DNA of 64,000 nt from Paramecium pentaurelia (GCA_905183005.1 CAJJDO010000119.1:186001-250000); one strand, 5' to 3'; numbered from the stretch's first letter, positions 47,962 to 62,337 are shown. The notes: a model not told the origin generated them from the sequence alone. Numbers and translations are program-made.

Positions 47962-49061
47962 TGAAATAAACCCACTTTAAGAATCTTTCCATCTTGGTCC
48001 TAGTTCTCTATGGTCTTAATTATGTTGTTGACTTGCTCACCACATAATTTTAAAATGTATTTTATGTTACCAATACTAGATCTATTATCTAAAACTTCTA
48101 GTTTTGTTGATAATCGTTAAGAAACTTCTAGAGTTACCAATATCTAGATATGTATCATAAACAACAGGATATGTGATGAATTTGTATATACCCAAAATTT
48201 TAAGGTATTATTACATACATTATGTTAGAATACCCATTTACACAATATTCAGTGAAATCTATAAAGTAAGAAGATAAGACATGATATATCCATTGACTTA
48301 TTACTAAACATTCAATAAATTCTTTACTAGACAAATTAAACCAAGAAAAATTGAATGTGGAATGATTAGTCCTGCTGACTCAAAGATCTTATCCATAAGT
48401 AAAGTCACTAAGAATGAATGTTTACTTGTAAAAAGAGTTACATATTAAATTGGATAATTTTTAACAGGTATCAAAGGATATGAGATGGAATTCAAAAAAA
48501 AATAAGAATGTTCAAATCTTTGGTCATGTATTTTTTATCTTGCTCCTGGTGATTATCATCGATACCATTGTCCTGTTGATTTTATTGCTAGAAGTAGATT
48601 ACATATCCCAGGGAAATTAGCACCTGTTAAGGAAAGTAGTCTTAAACAAGTATATATACTTTTTGAAATAATCAATTAGGGATTATATGAAGGAAATGAA
48701 AGAGTGGTTCTAGAAGGAGAATGGGAACAAGGACTGATGTACATTATATTCATTGGTGCAACTAATGTAGGCTCAATGAAGGTTAATTTTGATTCTGATT
48801 TGATTACTAATACAAACACGTATCATAAAAGTGGCTATAGAAATTATTAGAATTTAAGTGTTAATGCTCCTTATTAATCTAGTGAAAAAGGTGTTCATAT
48901 TAAAAAGGGATAGGAAATAGGAAGATTTGAAATGGGTACTATTCAAATTGATTATTTTAATAGGATCTACAGTTGTAATTATTTTTGAAAGTACATCTAT
49001 TGAATGGAATGCTAAAGCTTAATAAAAGGTTTATTTCGGACAATAAGTTGCTTCTTATTGA
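47961..49061 (+). CDS. PSD: Phosphatidylserine decarboxylase
   Basis: Motifs: YPLTYYQTFNKFFTRQIKPR, GMISPADSKIL (catalytic Asp region), YLAPGDYHRYHCPVDF (the Asp-Tyr-His-x2-His of the family) and NERVVLEGEW. The maturation site is MGSTVVIIFES, where self-cleavage before Ser makes the pyruvoyl group. A membrane helix near the N-terminus (LKLLVLLIIVKKLLELPISR) fits the mitochondrial type I enzyme, which converts phosphatidylserine to phosphatidylethanolamine. A 28-nt intron (48936-48963) splits the Gly codon of GST. A 23-nt intron lies near 48056. The only upstream ATG in frame overlaps the preceding gene's stop (TGATG), so the leader must start there or the start is unusual. Confidence 0.93.
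48936..48963 (+). other. 28-nt intron splitting the pyruvoyl-site codon of phosphatidylserine decarboxylase
   Basis: GTACTATTCAAATTGATTAT...ATAG removes 28 bases between the first and second base of the Gly codon in Met-Gly-Ser-Thr. Without splicing the frame reads GTIQIDYF and the catalytic serine is lost. Confidence 0.85.
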
Positions 49062-49164
49062 CATAAATAATATGTATAAGTACATTATAATAATATAAGT
49101 CAAATATTTGAATGAATTTTAAACATTGCTTATATTCTTTCTAAAGTTTTGTATAAAGATTATT

Positions 49165-49476
49165 ATGTAATCTAAAAGAGGAGAATTTTTATAAGAGCTC
49201 ATTTTTGAAATTGAATAATATTCGCTTGACAATGAACATAATGAATCATAAATTCAAATGAAATTAAGTCAATTATGTATTGAACCATTTTTTCAACATT
49301 TATTACCAAAAAAGAAATCAATTCGTAAAAGGATGACCAAAAAATTTGCAATTAAAAACAAAGAGTCAAAAGATTTTCAATAAATCTAATAAGGCTTTGA
49401 TGAATTATGCTTAAATGATTGTTCCTAATCATTCCATTAAAAAACAAGTTTTAATAATTACTTAAAAAATTATTGA
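49165..49476 (+). CDS. Small hypothetical protein, 103 residues
   Basis: A single uninterrupted frame: MQSKRGEFLQELIFEIEQYS at the start, a strongly basic middle (HLLPKKKSIRKRMTKKFAIK) and FDELCLNDCSQSF near the end. The amphipathic N-terminal helix and basic patch suggest a nuclear or nucleic-acid/protein-binding role, but no family is recognised. It sits 103 bp after phosphatidylserine decarboxylase and 53 bp before the next gene, the usual spacing for this genome. No intron is needed. Confidence 0.6.
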
Positions 49477-49529
49477 CTGAGTATAATGATTGAACTTGTT
49501 TTGATATTTTCAAGTTAAATAATTTTTTT

Positions 49530-50283
49530 ATGAATAACAATGAGTATCTCCCAATCAATATTAATGCTCAATCACTTGCATTTCCATTGTACATTCCTCA
49601 GTTTATGAATTCCTAATAAATCTTTTTTCCCTTCATGTATTACTAATTCCCATTTGTTTAAAACTTACAACCATAATAAACTGTTCCACAACCACCTTAA
49701 TCAAATGAATAAGAACAAAAGAAAAGCTGTTCCTAGTTTGTATCAGTTAGTGGTACAAGAATAAAGCTGAATCTAAAATTGATCAAAGAGTTACCTTAAG
49801 CAACTCCAACAACTATTCCAGATGAAAATGAATCAGAATTAAATAACTAATAGATCGACAAACATTTTAAAATCATTAAATAGAGCAAGAATATTAAGAG
49901 ACATATTTCCACTCGTAATGTGCACATAAATACAGATTAAACTAATCAACCTTATAAGTTCTTTTTTAGAAAAAATGATGGCTTTATTCATATAGGTCAA
50001 GGTCATTAGACTTAGATTATGAAGAGCAAATTCAATTTCAATATGATGAGAATGAAATTACAATAGTTTAAGGTTTGGAATCATGCAAATATGCCCTTAT
50101 GTAAGAATGCCTATATGTCTAGATGATGAAATCAAATAAATTTTGAATTTGACTGATGATAAAACACTGTAAATATTATAGTCATACAAAAATATTAAGT
50201 TACTTCACAGAAAATTGATGAGTGGTGATCCAATAGCATATGAGGAAGTGTAAAATCTACTAATAAAAAAATATAATTAATGA
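49530..50283 (+). CDS. Hypothetical protein, ~243 residues, Pro/Gln-rich N-terminus
   Basis: Begins MNNNEYLPININAQSLAFPL and has a Pro/Gln/Phe-rich first ~70 residues (FPFMYYQFPFVQNLQPQQ). Then comes a basic central part (KHFKIIKQSKNIKRHISTR) and YKFFFRKNDGFIHIGQGHQT. A 22-nt intron (near 50100) hides a TGA. The end is helical (ILNLTDDKTLQILQSYKNIK; DPIAYEEVQNLLIKKYNQ). The central part could be a small DNA- or RNA-binding unit, yet I do not recognise it. No signal peptide or membrane helix. Confidence 0.6.
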
Positions 50284-51260
50284 AAATAAATAGATAATCT
50301 TATTATTCTCTTTTCTTCATCATAATAAATCAATTTTGATCATTAACTTTGAATTCATTAAAATAAAACTAAAACAAATCAATGAGAAAGCAACCCATTA
50401 TATAGATTCAATTAGATAATTTGGCTTAGTATTTATTATAGTAAAAGTTAATTAATTTAGACATTTAAATTATTAACTCTGATCTTTATTAAATATAATA
50501 TTGTAAATACAATCTAACTGTAAACAAATAACATTAACAATAGTTGATGTTAATTAATTTCCTGTTCTCTCTATTAACTTTGTAAATTAAATTTATTTGA
50601 TAATGTATATCTTTATCAGAAATTTATAAATTATTTAAAGTAACATTCAATTTATATTTTGTCATTTATAATATATATAAAATTATAAATAATATACATC
50701 AATTGTCAGTTTAATGATTAGATCATTATAACTTGATAAAACAATTCAAATCATTAGCAAATTCATAATTTAGCCTTGTATAATACTTTTACCTATTTAT
50801 ACTTATATTAATTTATATATATTCTATCATATAAATATATTTAATCTTAATTTATCATTAATCTTTTACTAAATAATTTTAAATGCTAATAAAATTTGAA
50901 ATGAAGTTATTTTTAGAAAAATTTAATTGCTGATTTTTTTCTATTTTTTCTTAATCTATTTTCATAAGCTCATCTATTAGATTGAGTTAAATTAAATTTA
51001 ATATATAAGAATGTTTTTGATATTGTTTTTTATTGTTTATTTATTTTGGCTTTTTATTTTGCATTTAATTTAAAGCTAAAAAGATAAACAAACCTATGAT
51101 AATTAAAATACTATTCAAATCTTTAAGAAAGGAACCTTAGAGTTTTAAATCTTCTATACAATAAATGTTATTGTTATGATTTAGAAATAAAGAGTAATAA
51201 AAAAAAAATTATTATTAATGGAGGGTTTTAATTATTGGGATATATAAATTAATTAAATAA
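50284..51260. other. AT-rich intergenic stretch, nothing recognised
   Basis: About 0.98 kb, the longest clear spacer in the window, very low in G and C. No frame looks coding on either strand. It separates a plus-strand from a minus-strand gene end, so it holds both 3' regions. Confidence 0.6.
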
Positions 51261-51605
51261 TCAATCATCTTCGCATTTTACAAATTAACTTACCTGCTTG
51301 CTAAATAATCCTCTTTTATTATTTTAATGAGATTTCTATGTGTGTTGTGACTTATGAGATTTAGCATCAGGCGCAACAACGCTTTCTTCAATTAGAGGAT
51401 TGCCAATCTGACTCTCTTCCTCACCCTTATGTTTTTCATCATCCTCTTATCGTACTCTGGTTGGAAACTTGACCATTTTTTTGTCCTCATTTTATTTCTT
51501 AAAAGCTCCCTTGGCTGGTTATTTGTTAGGATCGTACTTGTACTTATTTTCTAATTCATTATCTTGCTCTTCAGCAACTTGTTAAGCGCAACAAGATGAT
51601 CCCAT
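51261..51605 (-). CDS. Small protein with N-terminal MGSSCC acylation signal, 114 residues
   Basis: The start MGSSCCAQQVAEEQDNELEN has Gly2, Ser6-like context (G-S-S-C-C-A) and two adjacent cysteines, the classic signal for myristoylation followed by palmitoylation. The protein would thus be anchored to the inner face of a membrane. The rest is hydrophilic and charged (KYDPNKQPAKGAFKKQNEDK; EDDEKHKGEEESQIGNPLIE; SHKSQHTQKSHQNN) and ends FSKQVSQFVKCEDD. There is no intron; 345 bp is exactly 115 codons. GC content is clearly higher than nearby, fitting strong expression. Similar small acylated proteins occur in cilia and cortex of ciliates; no family is recognised. Confidence 0.75.
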
Positions 51606-51821
51606 TTTAATTAAATAATATAAATCAAATAATACTCTCTAAATATTATTTTATTCATAGAAGTATTTATATTATCTCCATACATCATCTATCTTTTTCT
51701 TAACAAAAATAAATATTGCAAATAACCTCCTCATTTCTACATTCAAATAAGTAAATCATCATTTATTAATATTTAATCAACTCATTCTACGTTTCATTCA
51801 TCTTAATTGATATCAGCTATT

Positions 51822-52760
51822 TCATAGTTCTTAACGATCAACAACCATTTCATATAGAAATTATTGCCTCTTCATAAAGCAATTACTTTAAATCAAATAT
51901 TCCATAATTCTTAAAATATTTGTATCTAATGATTCAATAACTAATATTTAAATTAATAAAATACATTTTTATAGGCTTGCAACAAAATCAATTCCTAAAA
52001 GAATTTAATAAGGTGAATCTAAATCATTAGAATTTATTCCAACCTTATCCTCTAAATATTCTATTTGTTTCTAATGAATTGTTATTAGAAGCATTTCAGT
52101 AATAGAATAATAAGTATTTACAGAAATTTATTATTTTCATCTTAATAGTATCTTAAATAAGTATTATCATACATCTTTATTTTGGGTATTCTACAATAAA
52201 CTAAAAAATCAATTTACTCATAAAAAGAAAAAATTGGCAATCTCAGTGAATATTCCAAATTATTGTTAAGAATGGATAAAAAAATCAAAAACACTCTATA
52301 ATCATACTTCTGTATCCTATTGCTGATACAAATAAACTCTAAACTGATAATATTATAACATAATGATTACTCATTTTTGTATAAAAATATCAAAGGCCAA
52401 CTTCATTATATTTCAATCAATCCTATAGTCACATAACTTAATTTCTTGTTTTATTTATTCTGTAATTACTAGTTCTATTTATGGCAAATAAAAATAGTTG
52501 ATTGCTAAAATTACTCCATTACAACTTTTGAGATCCTATTTTCTAATAATATAATAAATAACTTGTTATTCTTGTTTGTCTATTTAAGTAAGAAGAATTT
52601 AATTCACCTTTTCTTTTGTAATAGATAAAGATTAGATTATACACTAATTGGAAATTCAATTAATCATATTTTTTAATTCAATTATTATTTGTACAATGCT
52701 GCTTAGGATGTGTTTAGATTCTTCAGGTAAATTTTAAAAATTTCAAGGGCTTGTAAAATT
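51822..52760 (-). CDS. Poorly resolved intron-rich gene, possibly adaptor-complex mu-like (AP-5 type)
   Basis: Two good intron candidates (32 nt near 52403-52434; 27 nt near 52340-52366) keep one frame open. It reads RINKTRNQV-IWPLIFLYKNDLEFICISNR and then DYRVFLIFLSILNNNLEYSL. The first part recalls the INKT...LWP...LKND block of the AP-5 mu subunit, from memory. A later frame (EYLEDKVGINSNDLDSPYQI...DTNILRIMEYLIQ) ends at TGA near 51822 via a 24-nt intron, but I could not join it cleanly. Other frames in the 5' third are equally open, so the start is unknown. Most of the gene is repeated in the assembly (53049-53946). Confidence 0.4.
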
Positions 52761-53006
52761 AATCAAGCATAACATGAAACTATTAAAATCAAGCAGAACA
52801 TAATTATATTAATCAAACAAAAGGATTGTTTCTCAATTAATCATACTTGCTCGGCTATTGAGTATTATAAAGGTTCCTTATGTCTTGCACATCTTTTGCA
52901 AAGGGATTATTTTAGTACTTTTAAGTTGAAAATTAGTTAGTTGTATCAAAATTGTTATATTATTAGTTATTATAATAAAAAGTATTATTATTAATATTAT
53001 TATTAA

Positions 53007-53047
<41 letters not shown>
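51863..53047. repeat. Direct duplication, left copy
   Basis: Matches 53049-54233 at a constant offset of 1186 bases at every anchor I checked, with no difference seen. It ends inside the (ATT)n run, directly before the single N. Confidence 0.9.
52813..53047 (-). pseudogene. Duplicated 3' end of the ArfGAP gene (assembly copy)
   Basis: Identical to the last ~235 bases of the ArfGAP at 53999-56297: the tail with NNPFAKDVQDIRNLYNTQQP, LRNNPFV and TGA, and the first 13 units of the Asn run. It is cut at the N. It is most likely not a real second gene but the end of a contig that overlaps its neighbour. Confidence 0.7.
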
Positions 53048-53048
53048 N
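53048..53048. other. Single N: scaffold join
   Basis: The only ambiguous base in the window, at the end of the left (ATT)n run and at the start of the right duplicate. Confidence 0.95.
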
Positions 53049-56297
<3,249 letters not shown>

Positions 56298-56616
56298 AAA
56301 TTAATTATAAAATTATTTTGATTAAAAATTATTCCTGTTTTCATTAGGATGTCAACTATATAAATTAATTATAAGTAATGATGATTTTCAAATTATATTT
56401 TGTAAGTCTTTCCAAATTATAATATCAAAATACTTTTAAAGTTGAAAGAGGAAAAATTGTTATTTTTAATTTAAAGAAGTTATGACAATAAAATCCAATT
56501 AAGAAGTACAATATCTCTAGATCTATAGTGAAATAACATTGTTATAAATAATATCTATATGGATGTGTATTCTGTATAATTATTAGATCATTTTTTCATA
56601 TATAGCCTAGTCGAAT
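56298..56616. other. Intergenic stretch, nothing recognised
   Basis: About 0.32 kb between two minus-strand genes; AT-rich, with no convincing frame. Confidence 0.5.
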
Positions 56617-57015
56617 TCAAAATAATCTATATTTTGAGTTTATCCAATCTGTTTTCATTCTTCCTTATGGTTGTTGGAACAATGGGAAGAATGTATTAGT
56701 TTTTTTTGTTTAATTATTCAGATTCCTGATTGTTTCTTTTGGGAGCAATCTATTCAAGTAGGATTCGTCATATTATATTTGACTTTAAGATATGGTTTTG
56801 CCTTTAAAGGATGTTAATGATGAAGAGATATTTCCGAAGATTTGTTTAGGGGATTATACATATTTCATGTTATTAATGTCAGCTGGTACGAAGTGTGACC
56901 TTGTAGATTTATGTGGTTTTTATGGTTATTTGACAAGATTGCGTCTCAAAAATTTCAATTAATTGAGAATGTGAGAGGTTTGTGGACGCTCTGAATTCGA
57001 TTTGAATTCATCCAT
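56617..57015 (-). CDS. Hypothetical protein, 132 residues
   Basis: One uninterrupted frame of exactly 133 codons. It starts MDEFKSNSERPQTSHILNQL, then a basic stretch (KFLRRNLVKQPQKPHKSTR) and FVPADINNMKYVQSPKQIFG. It ends QQPQGRMKTDWINSKYRLF with TGA. It is basic, lacks Cys and membrane helices, and GC is above the local average. A plus-strand frame in the same place (MDVYSVQLLDHFFIYSLVEF...) is hydrophobic and ends early, so I prefer this strand. No family is recognised. It diverges from MCM5, 221 bp away. Confidence 0.6.
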
Positions 57016-57236
57016 GGAAAAATAAATTTTATATGCAAAATCAATTATGTAATAAAAGTAATTAAAGACGATTGGAGATTCAAATTCAGTTAAATATGAA
57101 TTAATTGGATTTTGTTAATTTATATAATCTGAGTATTTAGTTGTATATTAAAATATCAAATTATATTAATGAATATTTAATTCCGCCAAATAAATGCGCG
57201 TAACTACAATAATTTATTTTAAATATATATATTTGA

Positions 57237-59514
57237 ATGACTACTTTTGACGGAGAAAAAATATATTATACCAATTAGAAATTTACAACAGATGAGTATT
57301 TAATTTTATTAACATATTTAATAGGGAATTCAATCATGAATCAACAATTACAGATGCAGGAAAAAGAATATTAAAATTTCTTAAGGAATTTCATTTTCAA
57401 GACAAATTCATATATAGAGATCAACTCAAAGAAAATGTTGCTAATAATGAATATATTTTGAGAGTTGAAATAAATGATATCGAAAATTCTGATAAGGAAT
57501 TATATTCTTTTATTTTGGATCGTCCATAAGACATACAAGAGACTTTTGAAGATAAAATAAAAGAAGTAATCAATAAATGTTAAAATTAAGTTATATAGTT
57601 AAGAAAAGATGATTAATAAGAGTGATTGTCCAGATTTTTAATTGCAATTAATTTCATAATAAAATCCAGATTTACTTCGTAATTTAACAGCATAATAAAT
57701 TGGAAAATTAGTTACCATTAAATGCATTATTTCAGCATCTAAATCAATAAAAGTGAAAGCAAAGAAATTATTAATAAGATGTAGAGAATGTTAAGATGAA
57801 TAACATATTAATCTTGGATATGGACCAAAACCAGTCAATTTACCTAGATATTGCTTAGGAAAAGCATAATAAAAGGGTGCTTAGACAGATGCATAATGTC
57901 CAACAGATCCATATGTAATAATTCCTGAAGAATGTCAATTTATTGATTAATAAACATTAAGAATTCAAGAGTTATCTGAAGCAATTCCAACAGGAGAAGT
58001 TCCAAGAAATTTTATGGTATATTGTGATAGATATTTGGTAAATAAATTAATACCAGGACAAAGAGTGATAATAACAGGAGTGTATTAAGTTCCACCAAAA
58101 GGATCAGCCACTATAAAAAGTAATGCAATGGATGCTGAATTACTTTTACCATATATTCATGTATTTGGTGTATAAACAAATAAAGTTAATATCAAATAAG
58201 GATTATCTGAAGCTCAAAGATAAGAATTCAAATCCTTAAGCAGAAATAAAGATGTCTATAAAATAATTACTAATTCAATAGCACCAGCCATTTATGGTCA
58301 TGAAGATATTAAATTGGCAATTGCTTGTTTACTATTTGGAGGAACATCAAAAACTCTTCCAGATAGTATGAAATTGAGAGGAGATATCAATGTATTATTG
58401 ATAGGTGATCCCAGTACAGCAAAATCTTAATTATTGAAATTTGTTGAAAGAGCAGCAGATATTAGTGTATATACAAGTGGTAAAGGAAGTAGTGCAGCTG
58501 GTCTTACAGCAACAATAACATATCAACATAATACATCATAATTTACTTTAGAAGCAGGAGCTTTGGTATTAGCAAGTGGTGGAGTGTGTTGTATTGATGA
58601 GTTTGATAAAATGAGATCTGAAGATAGAGTTGCTATGCATGAAGCAATGGAATAATAGACTATATCTATTGCTAAAGCTGGTATTACTACTAGATTAAAT
58701 GCTAAATGTTCAATTTTAGCTGCTGCTAATCCTATTTTTGGTAGATATTAAGAAAACAAATCTATCTAAGAATAAATAGAATTATAAACCACTATCTTAT
58801 CTCGTTTTGATAATATCTTTATTATTAGAGATGTAAGATCAATAGAAAATGATTAAAGGTTAGCTAATCATATTATATCTCTTCATACAGGATAATTTGC
58901 TGATCAAGAAGGAATGTAAATTGAATAAGATGGTAATAATACTTTAGATCTTATGAAATTAAAATAATACATCAAATATGCAAAATCTACTGTTAAACCT
59001 TTACTTACAGAATAAGCAGCTTAAATGATTCAGAATCTATATGTTGATGATAGATAAAAGAGTTAATAACCTCATCATTCAAAAAGTGGAGGCAAATCAC
59101 ATATACCAATTACTGTTCGATAATTAGAAGCTATTATTAGAATTAGTGAATCATTGGCTAAAATGTAATTACTTGAACATGTCAAAGAAGATCATGTAAA
59201 AGAGGCCCATAGATTATTCTAAACTTCTACTATGATGGCAGTTTCATTAGGATCTAAGTATATTTTTATTTTACAATTTTAGAGAATTTGGTCTTGATTT
59301 ATCTAATGACTTAAAATAATTAGTAGGTAAAATTGAAGAATCTATCCTTAGAAGAATAAGTATAGGATCAAAAATTCCAGCTAACAGATTGATTTAAGAA
59401 TTATCTGATAGATTTAATAATTAAAGGGCTGTAGAATTTGCTATACATAATTTAATTTAAACAGAGTAACTCTAATAAGTAGAAATGAAAAGAATGTTAA
59501 TAAGGAAAAAGTGA
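57237..59514 (+). CDS. MCM5: MCM5, replicative helicase subunit
   Basis: N-terminal domain: FLKEFHFQDKFIYRDQLKEN, a Cys4 zinc finger (IRCRECQDE...RYCLGK...AQCPTDPY) and VPRNFMVYCDRYLVNKLIPG. AAA+ domain: Walker A IGDPSTAKSQLLKF, SGKGSSAAGLTATI, Walker B CIDEFDKMRSEDRVAMHEAM, sensor 1 LAAANPIFGRY and arginine finger LSRFDNIF. The C-terminal winged helix ends VEFAIHNLIQTEQLQQVEMK. Compared with other MCMs, FIYRDQL and the IPTGEVPRN block favour MCM5. Introns of 29 nt (near 57296), 31 nt (57594 region) and 25 nt (near 59259) are needed. MCM5 forms the Mcm2/5 gate of the hexamer. In a ciliate it should serve replication in both nuclei. Confidence 0.94.
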
Positions 59515-60358
59515 TTTCTATAATTTTTTCTGTAAGTTTTATATTGTTTTAATCGATTTATAATTCATATAAATCAATAATAATTATTATTCTCATTGAG
59601 ATAAAATTCTAACTTAGTACAAGTAAAATAAAGACTTTAAATAAAGAATTAGAAATGAAAATATATCAAAAGATAATAAATATTAAATGAAAGCAGTAAA
59701 TAGTTAAAAATGGAATAATAATCATACCTTTTGAATTTTATGTATAAATATACTAAGATGAGTTAATCTTTTAATAATGAGATTTCAAGTTTATGAATAA
59801 GATAGAATCAAGAATCAAATATAAAATCTCATAAAATGTAGCAGTCCCATCAAAAAACTAATAAATAGGATTTGATTCTTATTTGATGAAATACATTTAT
59901 CAATTGACTGTTGACTATATTAGAAGTAGAAAGTTGTTTTGTTTATATTTCTAAGCTGTTTTCTTTTTTATTATAGTAAATGGCATTTTTTAAATGAATT
60001 CAATTTCTAAGGCTTTTTAATAACTGTAATTTATGAAATTAGAAATAAATTTATTTAAAATATAATTGTTTTCTATTTCAATTACATTTTTTAATATCAC
60101 TTGATGAATAAGCTAATAATCAAGAGAGATTGAACAAATTCTTTAACCTTTTAAGAAATATAAGAAATTATCAACACTATTTATAAAGAATTTGGATAAT
60201 GGAAATATAATTTATCTTTTTAAAAGGCTAGAAAATAGTTTTTAAGTAACAATCTGGAACATAGGAAATTAATTATATTTATAAAGGTATATGAGTTAAT
60301 ATTATGTTTTTGCTAAGAGTTTTTCTATTGAGTTTATATATATAAAAATAATTTATTA
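59515..60358. other. Mostly intergenic, with one doubtful frame
   Basis: About 0.84 kb between MCM5 and the MAP kinase. A weak gene candidate at 59710-60104 is listed separately; nothing else was seen. Confidence 0.5.
59710..60104 (+). CDS. Doubtful small gene
   Basis: ATG at 59710 gives MEQQSYLLNFMYKYTKMSQS and, if a very short intron (17 nt, GTTTATGAATAAGATAG) is allowed, continues as NVAVPSKNQQIGFDSYLMKY and LTVDYIRSRKLF to TGA near 60104. A 17-nt intron is below the usual range here, so the join may be wrong. The hydrophobic part (LYFQAVFFFIIVNGIF) would be one membrane helix. Low-complexity DNA could produce this by chance. Confidence 0.2.
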
Positions 60359-61801
60359 ATGGACGCTAGCTATAATTATGATTAATATGCTTAAAAAGCA
60401 TACTCAGCAAATGTATTTAAAGTGGATGAATCTGAATTTATTATAGAAAAGAGATATAAGCCAACATAACAGTGTATTTTTTCTTCATGATTTCAGTGGG
60501 AAGTGGTGCATATGGTATAGTAATTGGTTGTGAAGATACAAAAGCAACAGTACCAGAATAAAAAATGGTGGCTATAAAAAAAATTGAAAGAACATTTGAA
60601 CATCGATTTTATGCTAAAAGAACATTAAGAGAGTTAAAGATTTTAAGAAACTTAAGGCATGAAAATGTAAATTTCTAATAAAAAGAATTTAGATTGTTAA
60701 TTTAATCACACTACAGTTACCTAAATCAAGAAAACATTTTTATGATATGTATATACTACACTTAAATGTATTAATAGTTATTGTGTAACAGAACTATTGG
60801 ATACTGACTTAAAACGAGTAATTGATAAAGAACATGCAAAATTGAATTAAGATCACTTTAAATTGTTTCTATATTAAATTCTAAGAGCCTTAAAATACAT
60901 GCATTCAGCCAATATTTTACATAGAGATCTGGTATTATCATAAAAACTAATATAGAAACCAACAAATTTGTTATTAAACAAACAAGATTGTATGTTGAAA
61001 GTCTGTGACTTTGGATTGTCAAGAGCTTTATTATAGACAACTAAAACATAATAACAAAACCCTAATATCATGACAGATTATGTTGAAACTAGATATTATA
61101 GAGCTCCAGAATTATTGTTAGGACTTAAAACTTATACTTAAGCAGTGGATATATGGAGTGTAGGATGTATATTTGCAGAAATAGTTAGAGGAAAGACTTT
61201 ATGGAGAGGATAAAATTGTAATTGATATTCATTATTTTAGCTAAGTAATAAATTAAAATGATTTTTGAAACTCTTGGAACTCCATCAAAGTCAAAGATAA
61301 TGTAAGTTTAAGATACTTTTGTATCATCTAAATTGATTGAATTAGTTTCAGAATTAGGAACTTTAGAAAGAGTTCCTTGGGATAAAGTTGTTAAAGGTTT
61401 GCCTCCTGAAGGATATGATCTTCTTGAAAAACTATTAGAAATTGATTATAAGAAAAGGATAACAGCAGCTGAAGCTTTAAAGCATCCATATTTAAAAGAA
61501 TTACATAATCCAAGTGATGAAGTATTCAATTTATTCTTATTTATATAGCCTACTAGATCTCCAGTATCCAATATGGAGTTTGAATTTGAAATGTATGAGT
61601 TTACTAATGAATAACTCAAAGGTAATAAGATATCTTATTTTAGATATGATATATGAAGAAATTCTTTTGTATCATTTTCCTGATTTTAAGAAATAATATG
61701 AAGACAAGATAACCAATAATTAAAGTGTCATAAACCATATTTTGAAGGGCGAAAATGCTAAAGTTATTGATCCTGAAGCAGATGACGATTATCCAATTTG
61801 A
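60359..61801 (+). CDS. MAP kinase with TDY activation loop
   Basis: Glycine loop LGSGAYGIVIG, VAIKKIE (catalytic Lys), IYVVTELLDTDLKRV hinge, HRDL-KPTNLLL catalytic loop, CDFGLSRAL (DFG), the activation site TDYVETRYYRAPE and VDIWSVGCIFAEI. The CMGC insert GTPSKSKI follows. The phospho-motif is Thr-Asp-Tyr, as in ERK7/8 and plant group D MAPKs, rather than Thr-Glu-Tyr. The catalytic loop has Thr-Asn-Leu where most MAPKs have Ser-Asn-Leu. Seven or so introns of 22-30 nt interrupt it, one inside HRDL/KP (near 60931) and one just before the glycine loop (near 60476). An acidic tail (DPEADDDYPI) ends it. Substrates are unknown. Confidence 0.93.
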
Positions 61802-61867
61802 TCTTAAAAAATAGATATAAATATTTTATATAATATACAAAATTTTAAATGATCTAAACAAACTCAA

Positions 61868-62337
61868 TCATTAACTAGGAGATAGATGTTATAAATACTA
61901 TCAGCCAAAATGAATTCTATTAATAGTTCAAGCAAAACATTAAATTGTTCCTCTTTTTGAGATTGGCTTTTATCTTTCACAAAAATTCTAGTGATAATTA
62001 AAGTTGAATTACTTATTCTCTTTACATTTCTACTTAGATATCTTATGGCTTTTATAATAAACCTAATTAAACTGATAAAATACTCTTTTCCATTTTTATT
62101 CAATCTATTTAAATTTCTATTTACAAAGTGGACATGTATTTTCAATCTACATTAAATGGATAATACTACATTTGACCATTTTTTTATGCATGTTAAACAA
62201 AATGAGTGATTGCAACTATCCAAATATCCCTTAATATATTTATTTCAATATACTTATTATTCTATTGCATTATAACATATCCCACATTGTTCTGCTTTAG
62301 ATTAAAATCGTGTCTGTCTTTATTATGGTTCTTTCAT
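61868..62337 (-). CDS. RING-finger protein (probable E3 ubiquitin ligase)
   Basis: Residues ~18-75 give a complete C3HC4 RING: CGIC, CNHSFCLTC, then WSNIENTCPLCKQKFKQIE. The order C-x2-C, C-x-H-x2-C-x2-C, C-P-x-C is intact and close to the Topors/PHRF type. Two introns of 24 and 23 nt inside the RING restore the spacing; a third near 62005 leads to IFVKDKSQSQKEEQFN and the helical end LIEFILADSIYNIYLLVND. About 125 residues, so hardly more than the RING and a helical tail. It is convergent with the MAP kinase, 66 bp apart. Confidence 0.75.

Noticed and set aside
56560..56730. Plus-strand hydrophobic frame (MDVYSVQLLDHF...)
   Set aside because: It ends quickly and lies opposite a 133-codon minus-strand frame with better composition.
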